Origin: Metridium senile
Lineage: Eukaryota; Cnidaria; Anthozoa; Actiniaria; Metridiidae
Assembly (NCBI GenBank): GCA_949775045.1
Contig: OX459100.1
Span: 15,245,396 to 15,309,395 of the forward strand
Direction of reading: 5' to 3'
Length of the DNA: 64,000 nucleotides
In this document: one piece after another, positions 1 through 11,592 of the stretch
Layout of the letters: the number at the start of each line of letters is the position of its first letter
Position numbering within the stretch: the stretch's first letter is position 1
Position numbers and translations under genes: made by a program
Notes under the pieces: generated by a model
What the model saw: the letters and a program-made list of their open reading frames with translations, nothing else
Told to the model about the DNA's origin: nothing
Databases searched by the model: none

Positions 1-830
1 TTTCTCCTATACTCAATGTTATGAGCTTAAACTTTGCCATTTTACTAATATGGAGGTACTCTTTTCATTTCTGATGTTCATTTTGAAACAACTGCTCGAT
101 TTAAAGGGGGTAGGTTCATGTGACCTGCTGTTGCAAAAGGCCTATTAACTTATTTTTATCAGTTGATTTTGATTTTTTTGATTGATTTCCGATGTACGGG
201 GAAAAAATGTAAAAAGTAGAAATTTAGGCTAATATTGTCATTGTGAATTTGATCATACCTTGACATTTGTCTGTTTCGTGTTGGCTGCTAGCTGGATCTT
301 GTTCGTTGTTGATAGTTGGGGTAGTTTCGGTGTCTTGTGTGTATGTCATAGTGATATCAAAGGACGAATTATCACCATCTTATGAATCATAGTCTGAAAA
401 AGAAGCCAGTGTTTGATGACTTGGTATTTCGATTGTAATAACGAGTAAGATGACGTCTATATGTTCGTGGATTTAAGAACTCATCGCAGTGATTGCAGTA
501 CTTTTGACCATTGTCCATAACTTTAGAAACATTTATCTACTGATAGAGATATCTTTCGAGCAATATTTACACACAGAAAAAACCGGAAATTCTTTACATA
601 TTTTAGACGACGCGATAAATGCCCTTTGCACTCGTACCAATCTATTTCTGCTGAACTCTACATATTCAGCATGCAACATGAAAAATTCAAACAATCACAA
701 AGCGGGAAATTAACCTACTGTGGATATATAATTCAACAGTTTTGCATGCTTGTTCTTTCTCCTTAGAACTCTTTGCATACATTTTTATAGTATAACTGTC
801 ATCTAGTATAACTTCTATCTGATAATGGCC
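1..830. other. No recognisable gene
   Basis: A+T-rich sequence with only short open frames that lack domain signatures and bounded splice sites. I see no tandem repeat, long inverted repeat or RNA gene. It may be upstream or intronic sequence of the gene relic that starts near 832. Confidence 0.4.
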
Positions 831-831
831 A

Positions 832-3200
832 GATTTCCAGCTCCAAGACAGTCTCATGTTGGATCTACAGTTATTTCCGAGGACAAACAACCCCAAAACT
901 TTTCGAATCTGCCTCAGGCCAACTGTCACCGTCGATTGCTGATGCCTGTAACGCCAACAAGCTCGGCATCATAGAGTCTTCCATCTCCACCAACGGCTCT
1001 AAGGAACTGTCAAGCTTCATTGTAGAGCAGCGAGACTTCAACAAACGTGTGTTGAGCTTGCAAGACACAAGACTCTCAAGACACAAGACTCTCTTGCAAG
1101 AACACAAGACTCTCAAGGTTGCTAAAAGGTTACCAGCGTCTTTAAAGGTACTTAACAGCTACTCATCTACATTGTCATGTGCTTTTTGCTTACACGAACC
1201 TGAATGCGTAAATTACCACCAAAGAATGATCTGTTTTATTTCATAACAATACCTAGTAATCACAACTATTACAATTACAGAGGGAAAAAATTATATACTA
1301 ATCTTACATTTTGCTATATAAAAATTTTACTATATAAGAAAGAATCTCAGATATAATTTAAGCAATGCAAAGACTCAGTTTCACATCATTAGTTGATTTT
1401 CAGGAAATAATAATAATAATAATACCTTAATGTGACACTGCATGGTCAGACTGGTCATTGAACTTTATTAATTGGTGACCAGGATACTTTTTCACATGTT
1501 GGTTTTTGCTGGGTTGGAATATTTATTTAAGTTGACATTTATTTTAATTTGTTGTAGAGCAACGTTAGAACATATTTAAAGAATATCTATGGAAATGACA
1601 TTGCTGATGCGTGGAACCTCAATGAAAGGTAAATAAATAGATGGTGAAGTAAATATTTTTAGTGTCAAAATAGTTTGTCTGTTTCGCAATATAATATAGC
1701 CTTTCATCAACCAGGTTACCTGACCTTAATAAAAAAAAAATAAGTAGCAAGATGGAATGGTCATGAATTGAAAAATAATATAAGAAATAGTTAAGCTTTA
1801 TGTAGACCAAATACCAATATAGCTGCTTTTGACTTTTATAAATAAAAACTTATAAAATGCTTTAAAAAAAATAAGCACCACTATCAGAAAGAGCAATGTA
1901 TTTTTGGAATTAAGCCCATTCCATTTTGCCAATTTTAAATTTTGTTTTAGTTATCATTAGTAATATGTTTATAACAAAGTCAAAAATTTAGATTAATTTG
2001 TTTTATATTTTACTTAAACATTTTACTGATTCTGCAGCACAAAGAATGAAGAGGTGAATGTAAAAGTTACAGCTGCTGTACAAAATGTCCAGAAGGTATC
2101 TTCAAGTTTAGTAAGAGGTAATTGAACAATACAGCTTCAGCTATATGTATTATGTTAAGTCCATTTTCTGAATTGAAGAATATACTACATACACCCTACT
2201 TTTGAATCAGTATATGCTAGTTGTGTATCATATAAAATGGTTTCGATTGGCATACTGCGGAATATCCCAGAAGTCACTTGTATTTTCCAGTATACAAACA
2301 AGGTATAAGTGTGGGATATTCATGGTGTGACACAAGAAAACATTACATAACTATTTGTTATGTTATGTTATCTTTGTTTTACAAGGGTGATGTATTAACC
2401 ACTATCAGAGTTATCTAACATACCGCCCATGGGTTAGTACAGTCAGTAGTAGAGCACTGGCCACACACACTGGCAACTCCATGGCCTACTCTCCCCGAAT
2501 AGTGGTGTGGGTTTTATCTAATCCTACACATAAAATACAGAGAACCCACAATGTTTCATGGGAAGAGGCAGTTGAATTCTGCCAATGTACAACTACTTTC
2601 AAGCATTCTGATTGGTTGTGGGATATTAAACGTAATTGGCGTAAATAATTGTCAGCAAAAATTCGCTGATTGTCCACAAGTGCAAATACAAATTGACAAA
2701 TACATTTGCCACATAAAAATTGCTCGTGTAGACGCGGCTTAAATAACGAGCTATTTGCCAAAAGGCTGATTGAGTTATTTGCATTATGTAAGGATAGAGC
2801 AAACATAGTTGAGGAATGGCATAAAAAGAAATAAATACTAACAAAATGTTTCCATCCATTTACTAACAAAATGTAGCTATTTAGGGACAAATAGTTGATA
2901 CCACTCAACCAGTTTACTCTATAGAAATGTAAATCATTTTTTACTTCACACTAGTGCTTTTGACATGTTTCCTTTCTGATAAAAGTCATTCCTAAAAGGG
3001 GTGAGGTGCACTTTAAAGAGATACACCATCCGCATTTCTTCCTTTTATTTTTTTCACAGACAATGAAGAATGTATCATGCAGAAAACTGGTGATAGATGG
3101 AAGCAAGGCACCCCAAAAAGTAGGGACACTGAAAGACATATCCTTGTATGGCAACTACAGTTTCCCAACTAGTGGTCCAAAGGAAGGTGGTCTCATTGCT
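832..3200 (+). CDS. 5' exons of an unrecognised spliced gene
   Basis: Three blocks with good splice sites join in a consistent phase: about 832-1147 (donor GTACTT, phase 0), 1558-1628 (acceptor TTGTAG, donor GTAAAT, phase 2) and 2038-2117 (acceptor CTGCAG, donor GTAATT, phase 1). The next block starts at 3060 after a pyrimidine-rich acceptor and opens with DNEEC. The product is hydrophilic, with runs such as LQDTRLS and VNVKVTAAVQNVQK that could be helical. No family recognised. The frame is lost at a stop about 110 bases into the fourth block, so the downstream homeodomain/protease part may have belonged to the same gene before it decayed. The first exon's start is uncertain because its acceptor and start codon are not clear. 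Confidence 0.45.
2228..2350. repeat. Palindromic MITE relic, family shared with 38.4 and 44.8 kb
   Basis: An inverted repeat built around AATATCCCAnAAGTCACTTG and its complement. Related palindromes lie at about 38367-38510 and 44812-44953, each with the CACTTGTATTT core and an outer TTTC..CATTGTA-type end. Here it lies in the intron between the exons ending at 2117 and starting at 3060. No transposase is encoded. Confidence 0.5.
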
Positions 3201-3471
3201 AGACCCCTAGCAGGCATTGGCAAAAAGTTGGGGGGAAAAACAAAGCTCAGCTACAAAGTCTTGCTGGTAGAGAGGTACCTGTAGCAGGTGAAACTGGAGC
3301 TGTAGTGGTTGATGAGTTTTTACCATGCACAAATCCTGCCAATAACAACCCTTCTGTTCCACAATCAAGTTACAGTGTTAAATTCATTCAACACCAACTT
3401 ACTTTTACAGCCACAGCCACATCTCTAAAACCTGTTGACCCAGTGATTAATATGAAGCTGAATAGGTCGGG

Positions 3472-4614
3472 ATGTGCACTAAAAAAGGTGGTGGACCTCG
3501 GGTGACTTTTAGTCAGGAACAAAAAGACATCATGATTGAATTCTACAACCGCCAGGCAAACTATGGTGTACGTGCCAAGCCTCAAGATGTCATTAAAGAA
3601 ATGCAAGAAAGAGGGGTAGATGTGTTGAAGGAAAGTCAAATCAAGAGCTGGTGGAGTTCATATCACCAGAAAAGAAAGAAAGAAATGCAACAAATGGCAG
3701 AAGTTATAGAGAACCACCTACAAGGCCAATTAAGATCTCAAAGTGCATTTCCATCCTCATCTGCTGATGCACATCCCACAGCAAATGCACATTCACAAGA
3801 TTTGTCCTCTTCCCAGTCAAGTCAGGCCGCAGTTCCACACACTCTGTCCGCAACAGGTTCCTACACACCGTCATCTCACACCATTGCAACTAATCCAGCA
3901 ACTGCACATTCAGCAACGGTTACCTGCAATGCAATTTCAACAACTACTGCCATGTCTGCAACCCCAAATCGTTCCCCGAGTGTTCTACAGCATTTATCTA
4001 CAACCACCAGCTCTTCATCTAATACTGCTGCAGTTACTTCCTCAAGCAATGCCACTCCAGCATGCGAAGCCGCAGGGTCTGTAACTACCACCAGGGCTAC
4101 AACAAGAAGCTCAAGCCCACTGACAGGAAAGCTTACTGCACACGGCGTAGTGGAATGGTATCTGCCACTAAACATCTGCCAATCCCTACTCGACGGACGA
4201 AATGGGAGTGATGTCTGCATCCTTATTATGATGGTATTTGGCCTTTTATATCAGAGAGATGGTCTTTCAATGCCATCAACTGGAAATATGTTGCCCAGTG
4301 TATGGAAGACTACTATGGTGGAGGATTCATGATGAGTTGTTTGATGATGATGCAGTCAATCTAGCTATTGATGAAGCTATTGATGTGGCTGGTGATGAGT
4401 GCAAGGTCCATTCCATTTCTAGAGATTACAATGTTTATGGAAACAATCCTCTCTCCCAGTTCAAGGATCTCATTGACACTGTGCTTCAAAACAAAGACTC
4501 ATTCCAAACTTTGACAGTCAACGATAGAACAATGCTGATGATTGTTGATTCAAATGAAACACTCATCTTTGTAGATTCGCACGGCACAAGAGGTGTGGTG
4601 CACTGATAGCTGCA
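3472..4614 (+). pseudogene. Frameshifted homeodomain-like plus cysteine-protease-like gene
   Basis: The open frame 3472-4332 begins with a homeodomain-like fold at residues 9-71: basic N-terminus, three helices, and recognition helix QIKSWWSSYHQKRKK in place of the usual WFxNxR. A Ser/Thr/Ala-rich linker follows (residues about 85-215). Next comes LLDGRNGSDVC, where the Cys looks like a protease nucleophile. The reading then continues in other frames: an aromatic block ending ERWSFNAINWK near 4230-4310, then HDELFDDD to FVDSHGTRG up to about 4600. Cys plus a later Asp-x-His is the catalytic layout of papain-like deubiquitinases of the viral tegument-protease type. At least two frameshifts separate the blocks and a stop follows the DSH motif. 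A mobile-element origin is possible; I cannot prove it. The protease call is inference from motifs only. Confidence 0.5.
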
Positions 4615-4824
4615 TGCACAACACCAAACAACAAGGGGGATTGTTTTACTGCCTGGTTGAATGACATGTTAAGTTCTGACTTCAACGAACAATTGAATGT
4701 ATGTACAGCTTCAACAATACTTTATTCTAATATTCCATGACACTTACATGTACAGGTCTAATAGTTTGTACAGAGTATGCAAATCAAAGCATAACAACAT
4801 AAAATACTTGTTATATAGTTGATA

Positions 4825-5123
4825 GAGTGGTTACACTTGACTTATGAAATATTTAGTAGACTTATACATGTAGACACTATCAGACCATATTTCTATTGGG
4901 CTTCTTTTGTGGCTATCTTACTATTACACACTAATTATTTGATTTTGTTTCATTGGTGAAATGAAATCACTATAATCACATATTTGTTAAAGAGGTTTCG
5001 GTAGAATAGATAGTAGACGAATAGACTCTAGTAAACCTTATTTATATTATTATCTTTTGTACCGGATATGACTATTACGCAGTGACTATTAGATTTTGTT
5101 TTGAGGGTTTGTGAAAACCACTC
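4825..5123. mobile_element. TA-flanked MITE candidate (GAGTGGTT ends)
   Basis: The left end reads TA-GAGTGGTTACAC and the right end GTGAAAACCACTC-TA, so the termini are imperfect inverted repeats sharing GAGTGGTT, with TA on both sides as expected of a Tc1/mariner-type insertion. The same terminal octamer ends the 126-bp MITE at 7342-7467. Its right end lies 20 bases from the 6.5-kb transposon. No coding capacity. Confidence 0.45.
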
Positions 5124-5143
5124 TAAGTGAGTGGCTTTACTTA

Positions 5144-5236
5144 CCACTATTTTCATAACTACGCGCCCGTCTGATCAAAGTCTGTTTGTCGAGTTTGAAG
5201 ATTCTGTTCCGTCAATCAAACAAAGTGGGCGGGACT
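5144..5236 (+). repeat. Left 93-bp terminal inverted repeat
   Basis: Complement of 11593-11685 with two mismatches, both in the inner 20 bases. Starts CCACTATTTTCATAAC, preceded by TA at 5142-5143. The outer base next to the TA also matches (T on the left, A on the right). The transposase start codon lies 25 bp inside the repeat's inner edge. Confidence 0.9.
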
Positions 5237-5260
5237 GAGGCGGCACTCAGAATATCCAAG

Positions 5261-7929
5261 ATGGTTGCCAGTTATCCACAAGCCTTACGTTGGAGAGTAC
5301 TTTATTTGTTATATGGAGAAGGGTTAAGAGTGAGTGAAATATCTAGAATTCTGTACGTCAGCGAAACGTTTGTGAAGAAAATCAGACGTATTTACAATGG
5401 AACACATTCTGTAAACTATAATTCTCGTCATGGCAGACGACCAAGGATGCTCGATGGTAGGTAACGTTCATATCTGTATTGTTATGATAATGTAGTTGAT
5501 TTCTTAATTCTTTTCTTTGCAGCAAATGATATTCTGCTCGTAAAATCGATAATAGGCCAATATCCAGAAGCCTACGAGGACGAAATCAGTGAATGGTTAT
5601 GCCATGTTGCTGGAAAACATGTCAGTATTCCCTCAATAAGTCGATACTTGAGACAAATCGGATTTTCGAGGCGAAAGGTTAGTTTCATCGAACCCGGCAT
5701 TGAAGAGCTGATATATCTATAATCATCCTCTATATAAAAAGCGGAATTTATATTAGAGACATAGAACTCTTCTTTTTTTCTCGGCCAAAACGACGAGAAA
5801 GTTCGGCGAAAAGCTTTTCGTAGACAATAATTAAACCGTCCTATAAACGATGAAATCTTCACACAACTGTCAGATTTCGTTTTTTATAATATAACTTAAT
5901 TATCATTTTCGTACCGTCTGAGATGAGTTTTTTTAAATATGAATTAAGCCAACAAATAACATGCATTTACAGGTAGAAGTGCTCCAGCTTATAAGCTTAG
6001 CCCTATTTTATTGCGATAGTGACATCCAGCTGGGAGAGACCCATGAATTGTATACACAAAATAACTCAGATTTTGAAACTATAGTACTTTTAGTTTATCC
6101 CAGCTGCAACACAAATCACTATCTTGTACTAAATAGTACAATTTAAAAAAATACTAGAAAAAGAAGAAGAAAAGAAAAAAGGATTGTGAGCAATTTTGTT
6201 TTACTAAAGTTTCAGATTCTAAACTGAATGCACATATATAAATAATAATAATAATTTATTGATATCATAATTAAAAGTGTTATTTTATATTGTTTATAGC
6301 TTAATGTCATTGCAAGGCAACGTGATGAGAGGAATAGAGCAGAATATCGTCATAGAGTCAGTGCTTTCAATAGGAACCAGTTGCTGTTTATTGATGAATC
6401 TGCCAAAGATTGTCGAACATTTCAGGTAAGGGGCACAAGTATAAATTTATTAACTAGTGAAGTCTGACCTTTATCATACACACTTAACACATTTATTTTT
6501 TTTTGCAATTTTGACATCAAGCATGTAATTTTGGGTTGATTGTTATTATAATTTCCTGAATAGGGAAATAATTATAATTAGTATAAAAATAATTTTTTAT
6601 AAAAAAATGATGTCTTTGTTTTCAGAGGAGATATGCAAGAGACCTTGCTGGAACAGGTCGAATCTCAATAAAAGGCAACTTCACGAGAGGTTCTCGATAT
6701 AGTGTTCTTGCTGCTATCAGCATTGATAGAGTGATAGCTTCTCATGTAATAAATGGGGCATTTAATAGAGAGCAATATGAGTTTGCTTTTCTGCAGTTTA
6801 TCTTACCACACATTGGAAGCTTAGCAAGACACGAGGCAAATTCTGTTATAATAATGGATAACTGCAACATCCACTATTCAGATGTTGTTACCAATGCAGT
6901 GCGAAACAAAGGAGGCATCATAATGTTCCTACCGTAAGTTCACATTCAGTAGAGGCAAATGCAGTATGCAAGCCTTTTTTTAGACAATAATTAGTTTGTT
7001 TTTGTTTCTGTATGGTTCTTGATTTCTTATATAAATGCTGGACAAATCCCTGCCCCTATCTCTAAAGATTATCATTGGACCATACTTGATCATGGTCCTA
7101 AATAGAAACATGTGAAGCACATGTCCAACATAAATTTAATAATAAAATATTTAACAAAAAAAAATGTCTTCCTTATAGGCCTTATTCACATGATTTTAAT
7201 CCAATAGAAGATTGTTTCAACTTCTGTAAGAAATGGCTTCAAAGAAATCAGGAAGTGTGTTATAGATATCCTAAACGGTGCTTTGAAATTGCACTAAGTC
7301 AGGTAAAGTTCTATTAATTTTTAGACAACATAAATACTGTAGAGTGGTTTTCATAAACCTGTGAAACAAAGTGTACTGATTAAAATGTAATAAATTGTAA
7401 TAGTCGTATTTAGACAATAGGATACTAAAGAACCAAAGTGTAATAATACATAATATGAAAACCACTCTAATATTCAATTCAGTAGATAAACATTGTTTCT
7501 GTAATGTTTTTATTTTTGTAAAGTTAAATAGAACAAACAATATTTAATATAACAAACATGCAACATGAACGTGGTAAGTACAATGAAAATTTTATCTAAT
7601 CTGATAATTTTTTCTTCAAATGGCTCAGTAAGTGTTCAAAATCACCATAGGAGTAAATGAGTATCAAAGTTCAGAGGGAGAGTCAAGGGTTATTTTATGT
7701 AATAAATGTGAACTGTTAAACTTGATTTCTCCATGGCAATTGCACATGCCCCCTCCCCCTCACTACCCTGTGTATACCAAGTAACACAAACATATATATT
7801 ATCACATTTTACATTTGTACATTTTACAGATTATTGCTTCTGTCATGCAGTAATTATCAAACACTATTATCTCAACAGGTTAATCAAGCTCAAAGCATAG
7901 GATTTTTTGAAGATTGTGGTTACTTATAA
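5261..7929 (+). CDS. DD34E transposase (IS630/Tc1-mariner superfamily), six exons
   Basis: Exons 5261-5456, 5523-5677, 6300-6425, 6626-6933, 7179-7302 and 7879-7929 have GT-AG introns and join in phase to 318 residues plus stop. Residues 1-60 form a helix-turn-helix DNA-binding region (LRVSEISRILYVSETFV). The DDE_3 catalytic core shows D149 in LLFIDES, D237 in IIMDNCNIH and E272 in FNPIED. D237 and E272 are 34 residues apart, the DD34E spacing of Tc1. The enzyme would cut at the terminal repeats and insert at TA. The start chosen is the first ATG after the left repeat; an upstream open frame exists but has no ATG. About 319 codons is normal for the family, but five introns are unusual because most Tc1/mariner transposases have none. 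All catalytic residues are present. Confidence 0.85.
7342..7467. mobile_element. 126-bp MITE in transposase intron 5
   Basis: Perfect 14-bp terminal inverted repeats (GAGTGGTTTTCATA) with TA on each side. Shares GAGTGGTT with the candidate at 4825-5123. The inner TTTTCATA also resembles bases 7-16 of the large element's own terminal repeat, so they may be relatives. Sits wholly inside the 7303-7878 intron. Confidence 0.75.
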
Positions 7930-8057
7930 TTCCATAAATATTAACTTGATATGGATATGGAAATCATGTAAAAAAAAGAATTACTTGAGTTTGTAAAGTT
8001 TCAAAAATTGTTTTAGACTTACTTTTCAACAAAGAGCTCTGGCAACTTTAGCATAAA

Positions 8058-8204
8058 CAAGGGCGGATCCAGCCAGAAATATAGGGGGTCTTGACTGAAA
8101 TTACTGGCCTGGCATTGATTCTTTTTATTTATTTATTTATTTATTTATTGGCTGAAAAAGGCCGTGGCTTCAGCCTCTTTTGCCCCTCCCTGGATCCACC
8201 CTTG
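8058..8204. mobile_element. 147-bp hAT-like MITE between the two genes
   Basis: Ends CAAGGGCGGATCCAGCC and GGATCCACCCTTG are imperfect inverted repeats, with ATAAA on both sides as a partial target duplication. The interior holds a short (TTTA)n run near 8128-8150. CAAGGG ends with GGATCCA are typical of hAT-derived MITEs. It sits in the spacer between the convergent genes. Confidence 0.55.
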
Positions 8205-8285
8205 ATAAAAAGAATAAAGGAAAAGCAATTCAATAACTATAATAACAATAACAATAACAACTAGATGACAATGTCAGTGTCAATA

Positions 8286-11200
8286 CTATGTAAAACTTGT
8301 ATTCAGGAAACTTGAATTAGAAACTGGCATTTCTCCCTTGACAGCATGAATGACTGCTTCTTTATCACCCATCCCATGTATGCCTAGTCCCTCCAGGATA
8401 CTATCACTTATATGTGGATTAGAGAGACAAACTAACAAGGATCCATTAACCTCTGCTCTCAAAAAAAGACTTTCTAGATGTGACAGATTTGATTTCCTCA
8501 ACAATGTGAGGCAGTCATCTTGTGTGTAGTGCAAAAGTGGTGTCTTGTAAGCTTTATCAGGGCTCTTCGGGGTTGAAGTTAAACAGGATCTGGAGAGCTG
8601 GAGAATGAAATCAAAACAGAATTCACTAATTATAAGACAACGTACACTACTAAAGATTTAAACGTTCCAAAATCTAGTGTATAACTTTGCAAAACCCTTG
8701 CCACATGTTATATATTTACTACAGTCAAATTAGTATTGATGGGATATATCCTGATCAAACATGAAACTACTAATATAGTTTGCTCCATATTACATAGAGT
8801 GCATTTAGTAAAAGCGTGAAACACTAATTACTAAATTGTGCAAAATAGTGCTAGTTGAACAATAGAAAACAATAGAATTAGAATAAAATAGTACAAAATA
8901 GTATTATTAATGTTTCATGCTTTTACTGAATGCACTCTACTGTAAATTTGTCATCTAAAGTATTTTCTGCTATTATATAAAATAGAAGTTTGGCTTTATA
9001 CCCAAATTGTCAAATTGATTGTCAAATTGTTTCTAAGCATTATTGTACTCATGTGTGAAAGTCTTTCCTGTTATGATGCCAGAGTCCCATCCCTTTTCAT
9101 TATTATCATGCAACTAAGATAACAATACCTGCTGTTGAAGCATTGGAGAGTGAGCAGCCATCATGACCATCATTGAATTTTGAAATGTTTCAGCCCTTTT
9201 AGCCTCTATCTCCATCCTCTGTTGATTTTGAATGAACATTGTTTTTAGGAGATCATCAGTTGTCATAGGTGTGACTGAGGGTGTGGCACTTGATTGTGGA
9301 GAAAGGCGTGGTGGTTTTGGTGGTACACCAACTTGATCTATGAAATTCTGCCATATTGGCTCCTCCCCAATGCCACTGGATTTCCCACTAACAATCTCAT
9401 CACTCCAGAGTTTGAGGTGTTTCACTCCGTACCGGTTCAGGGTCCCTTTTTTCTCAAGGTCTCTCACCAAAGAGCAGTGAACTTCATTCCATAAGTCATT
9501 GCCTGTTTTTAATTTTGATGGCTGCTGTACAGACTCAGCTTCACTTGAAAAATCAAGTGTCCTTTTTCTGTTTGAAGAATTAGCAGTAGCTGTAGAAGTA
9601 ACTGAAATCAAAGAGTGACAAACATCAAATTCCTACAAAAAAGATTCCTCTCTTTCATACAATTTTTAAAATATTGTCATAGTTTTACATATTTGTAAAT
9701 AATTTTGTATTTTAGGACGTTGGGGTCTGCAACTATCTATATGGATAAAGCTATTTAGCTGTTTCTGAAATCAGCAGTAAACTTGTGATAGTTGTGAAAT
9801 GGATAATGTAGGTAAATGGTTAAGATAAATAATGAAATGAATTAAAAAAAGTAAAATTTAATGTAACTATATCCAGTAGTCAAAATTGACATGATATTAT
9901 TGTTTGGTTCAAATTTTCAATCCCATTTTCTATTATTTCTTATTTGTGAATTCCAGTCTAGTCAATCGAATCCCATTTTCCAGCCTTGTTAGCTAATTTG
10001 ACGCGTGTGCTTATCACATGAAATCTACAAGCTACAACGAATATGATGAATGAGTCATTTGCAGTAGACAACAAAACAAAACATATCTAGTATTTAAATT
10101 GATGTCTTTTTGTGAAATTGAAGTGTTTATAGCAAAATAAAATGAAATAAAAGGCAGCCCGCGTGGGTCAAATGAATGTACAAAATATAGTGTGTAAAAT
10201 ATGTATGAGCTATACCTGATCCAGTCGTGCTAACAGCAGCACAGGCTATTCGTATTGCTTTGGCATTGTACTCTTCAAAGCAACATCTCAAATCATCGTC
10301 TGTAGTCAGTGCTACTAACTGTTTTTTCCCCTTTCTTATCCAAAAAAGTCCGTTTGATGGAACAAATACCGTTGAGGAACTAGAGTCCATGGTCTTGAGC
10401 ATGCTTTTCAAGCCATCCAAAGTAACCTGTTCAGGTAACCCATGTAAAACAACAGAGGTGTTCGACAGCTTCGCTTCATTGTTTTTCCCTGTTTCAATTT
10501 GAAAGACAAACGCTTCTGTTTCGCATTCGCGACGGCGGGCCGCTACACGAGGTGATCGTCGAGGAGAAATAGCTGAATACTCAATTTCTGTAAAAGTGCA
10601 AAACAAAAACATAAACGAGTCGCAGGATATATAGAGGATATTACATGGGCGCGCGGAGATACGAATATTATCGATAAAACTTGTATCTACAAGCGACCAT
10701 GTAATGTTCTGTTTTTTATATAGATATCGATAAAATGTCAAGAGAAATAAAACTTCATTGACTCGTTATTAAAAACCTTTAAGCAAAACGAATGGCATCT
10801 GAAAACGATATATTCACATGTGAATGTGAAAGATACGAAGTTTTAGACACTAGAGAAATCCTGGTATTTCATCGATATCTATATAATAAATAGAAATCAA
10901 TAGGCAAAGTTAAATAAAAGAGGAAAAGAATGTACGGAAGATTTTAGACCTAAATTAAACCTACCGTCTGTTTTGTAAGACCAATCGACGGCCATCATGA
11001 TTGTCGCCTTTCGTTTCTTCCCAGTACTAGGCCAAGTCAACGGATATTCGTTTAACATGGCTGGAATGTCATGGTCGCTCTGTAAAGCAACGACAGTCTT
11101 ACTATTTCCTTTTTTCTTAAAGTATAGCCTCTTGATTTCTACTTTTTGGTCGTCGCCGTCACACATAACGCGACCTACATAATCGTGTACACAGGCTTTC

Positions 11201-11520
11201 AGAGTTGCGTAAGTCCACCTTTGCGGCAAAATGAATGGTGTAAATTGCTCTCCCATTACTTTCCCTTTATTCGTTTGTAGGTAAAGTGCAACCTCTCTCT
11301 GAAACAAGAATGATTACTTCAATGTTAGTACATGTACTTTCTTCGTCCTCACCATGTGCCGATTGGCATTTATAATTGTCTCGTCACAAACACCGCAATA
11401 GTATATAACTAGCTAAAAACATACTTAGAATAACATTTAACATACCTCATCATTCTCTGCATCCCAGATTTGGGTTTCTTCTATGTCTGGGAGCTGAATG
11501 TTTATTCGTTCCTCCTCCAT
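8286..11520 (-). CDS. Transposon-borne PB1-like/SAM domain protein, five exons
   Basis: Minus-strand exons 11520-11446, 11298-10965, 10587-10216, 9601-9129 and 8597-8286 have GT-AG introns in phases 0,1,1,0 and give 521 residues. The ATG at 11520 follows the right terminal repeat. Residues about 60-130 (exon 2) and 165-250 (exon 3) each carry a strand-rich block ending in a D-D/H-D-L/I motif (LQSDHDIPAML, LTTDDDLRCCF), which resembles PB1-type beta-grasp domains; this assignment is tentative. Exon 4 is a polar linker with a Met/Gln-rich end. Residues 442-507 fit a SAM domain: DDCLTLL, FLRAEVNGSLLVCL, LGIHGMGDKEAVI. Both domain types mediate oligomerisation, so an accessory assembly or host-complex role is plausible. 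No DDE residues are present. It could instead be a captured host gene. Confidence 0.75.
8797..8937. mobile_element. 141-bp MITE in intron 4 of the SAM gene
   Basis: Inverted ends GAGTGCATTTAGTAAAAGC and GCTTTTACTGAATGCACTC are flanked by TA. The core contains CAATAGAAAACAATAGAATT. A MITE of exactly the same length at 52796-52936 has the complementary core and GAGTAC ends, so the two belong to one family. The insertion lies between exons 4 and 5. Confidence 0.75.
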
Positions 11521-11592
11521 TTTCTTACAGTACGGTAACCTAAATTTTTTTCCCGCTCGTCCTACAAAAGCACGTTCACTCGCACCAGTACA

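Noticed and set aside
5186..5260. Upstream extension of the transposase frame into the terminal repeat
   Set aside because: It begins with TTG and has no ATG; the first ATG is at 5261, beyond the repeat.
9294..9494. Plus-strand 66-codon frame
   Set aside because: Shadow of exon 4 of the SAM-domain gene, whose splice phases support the minus strand.
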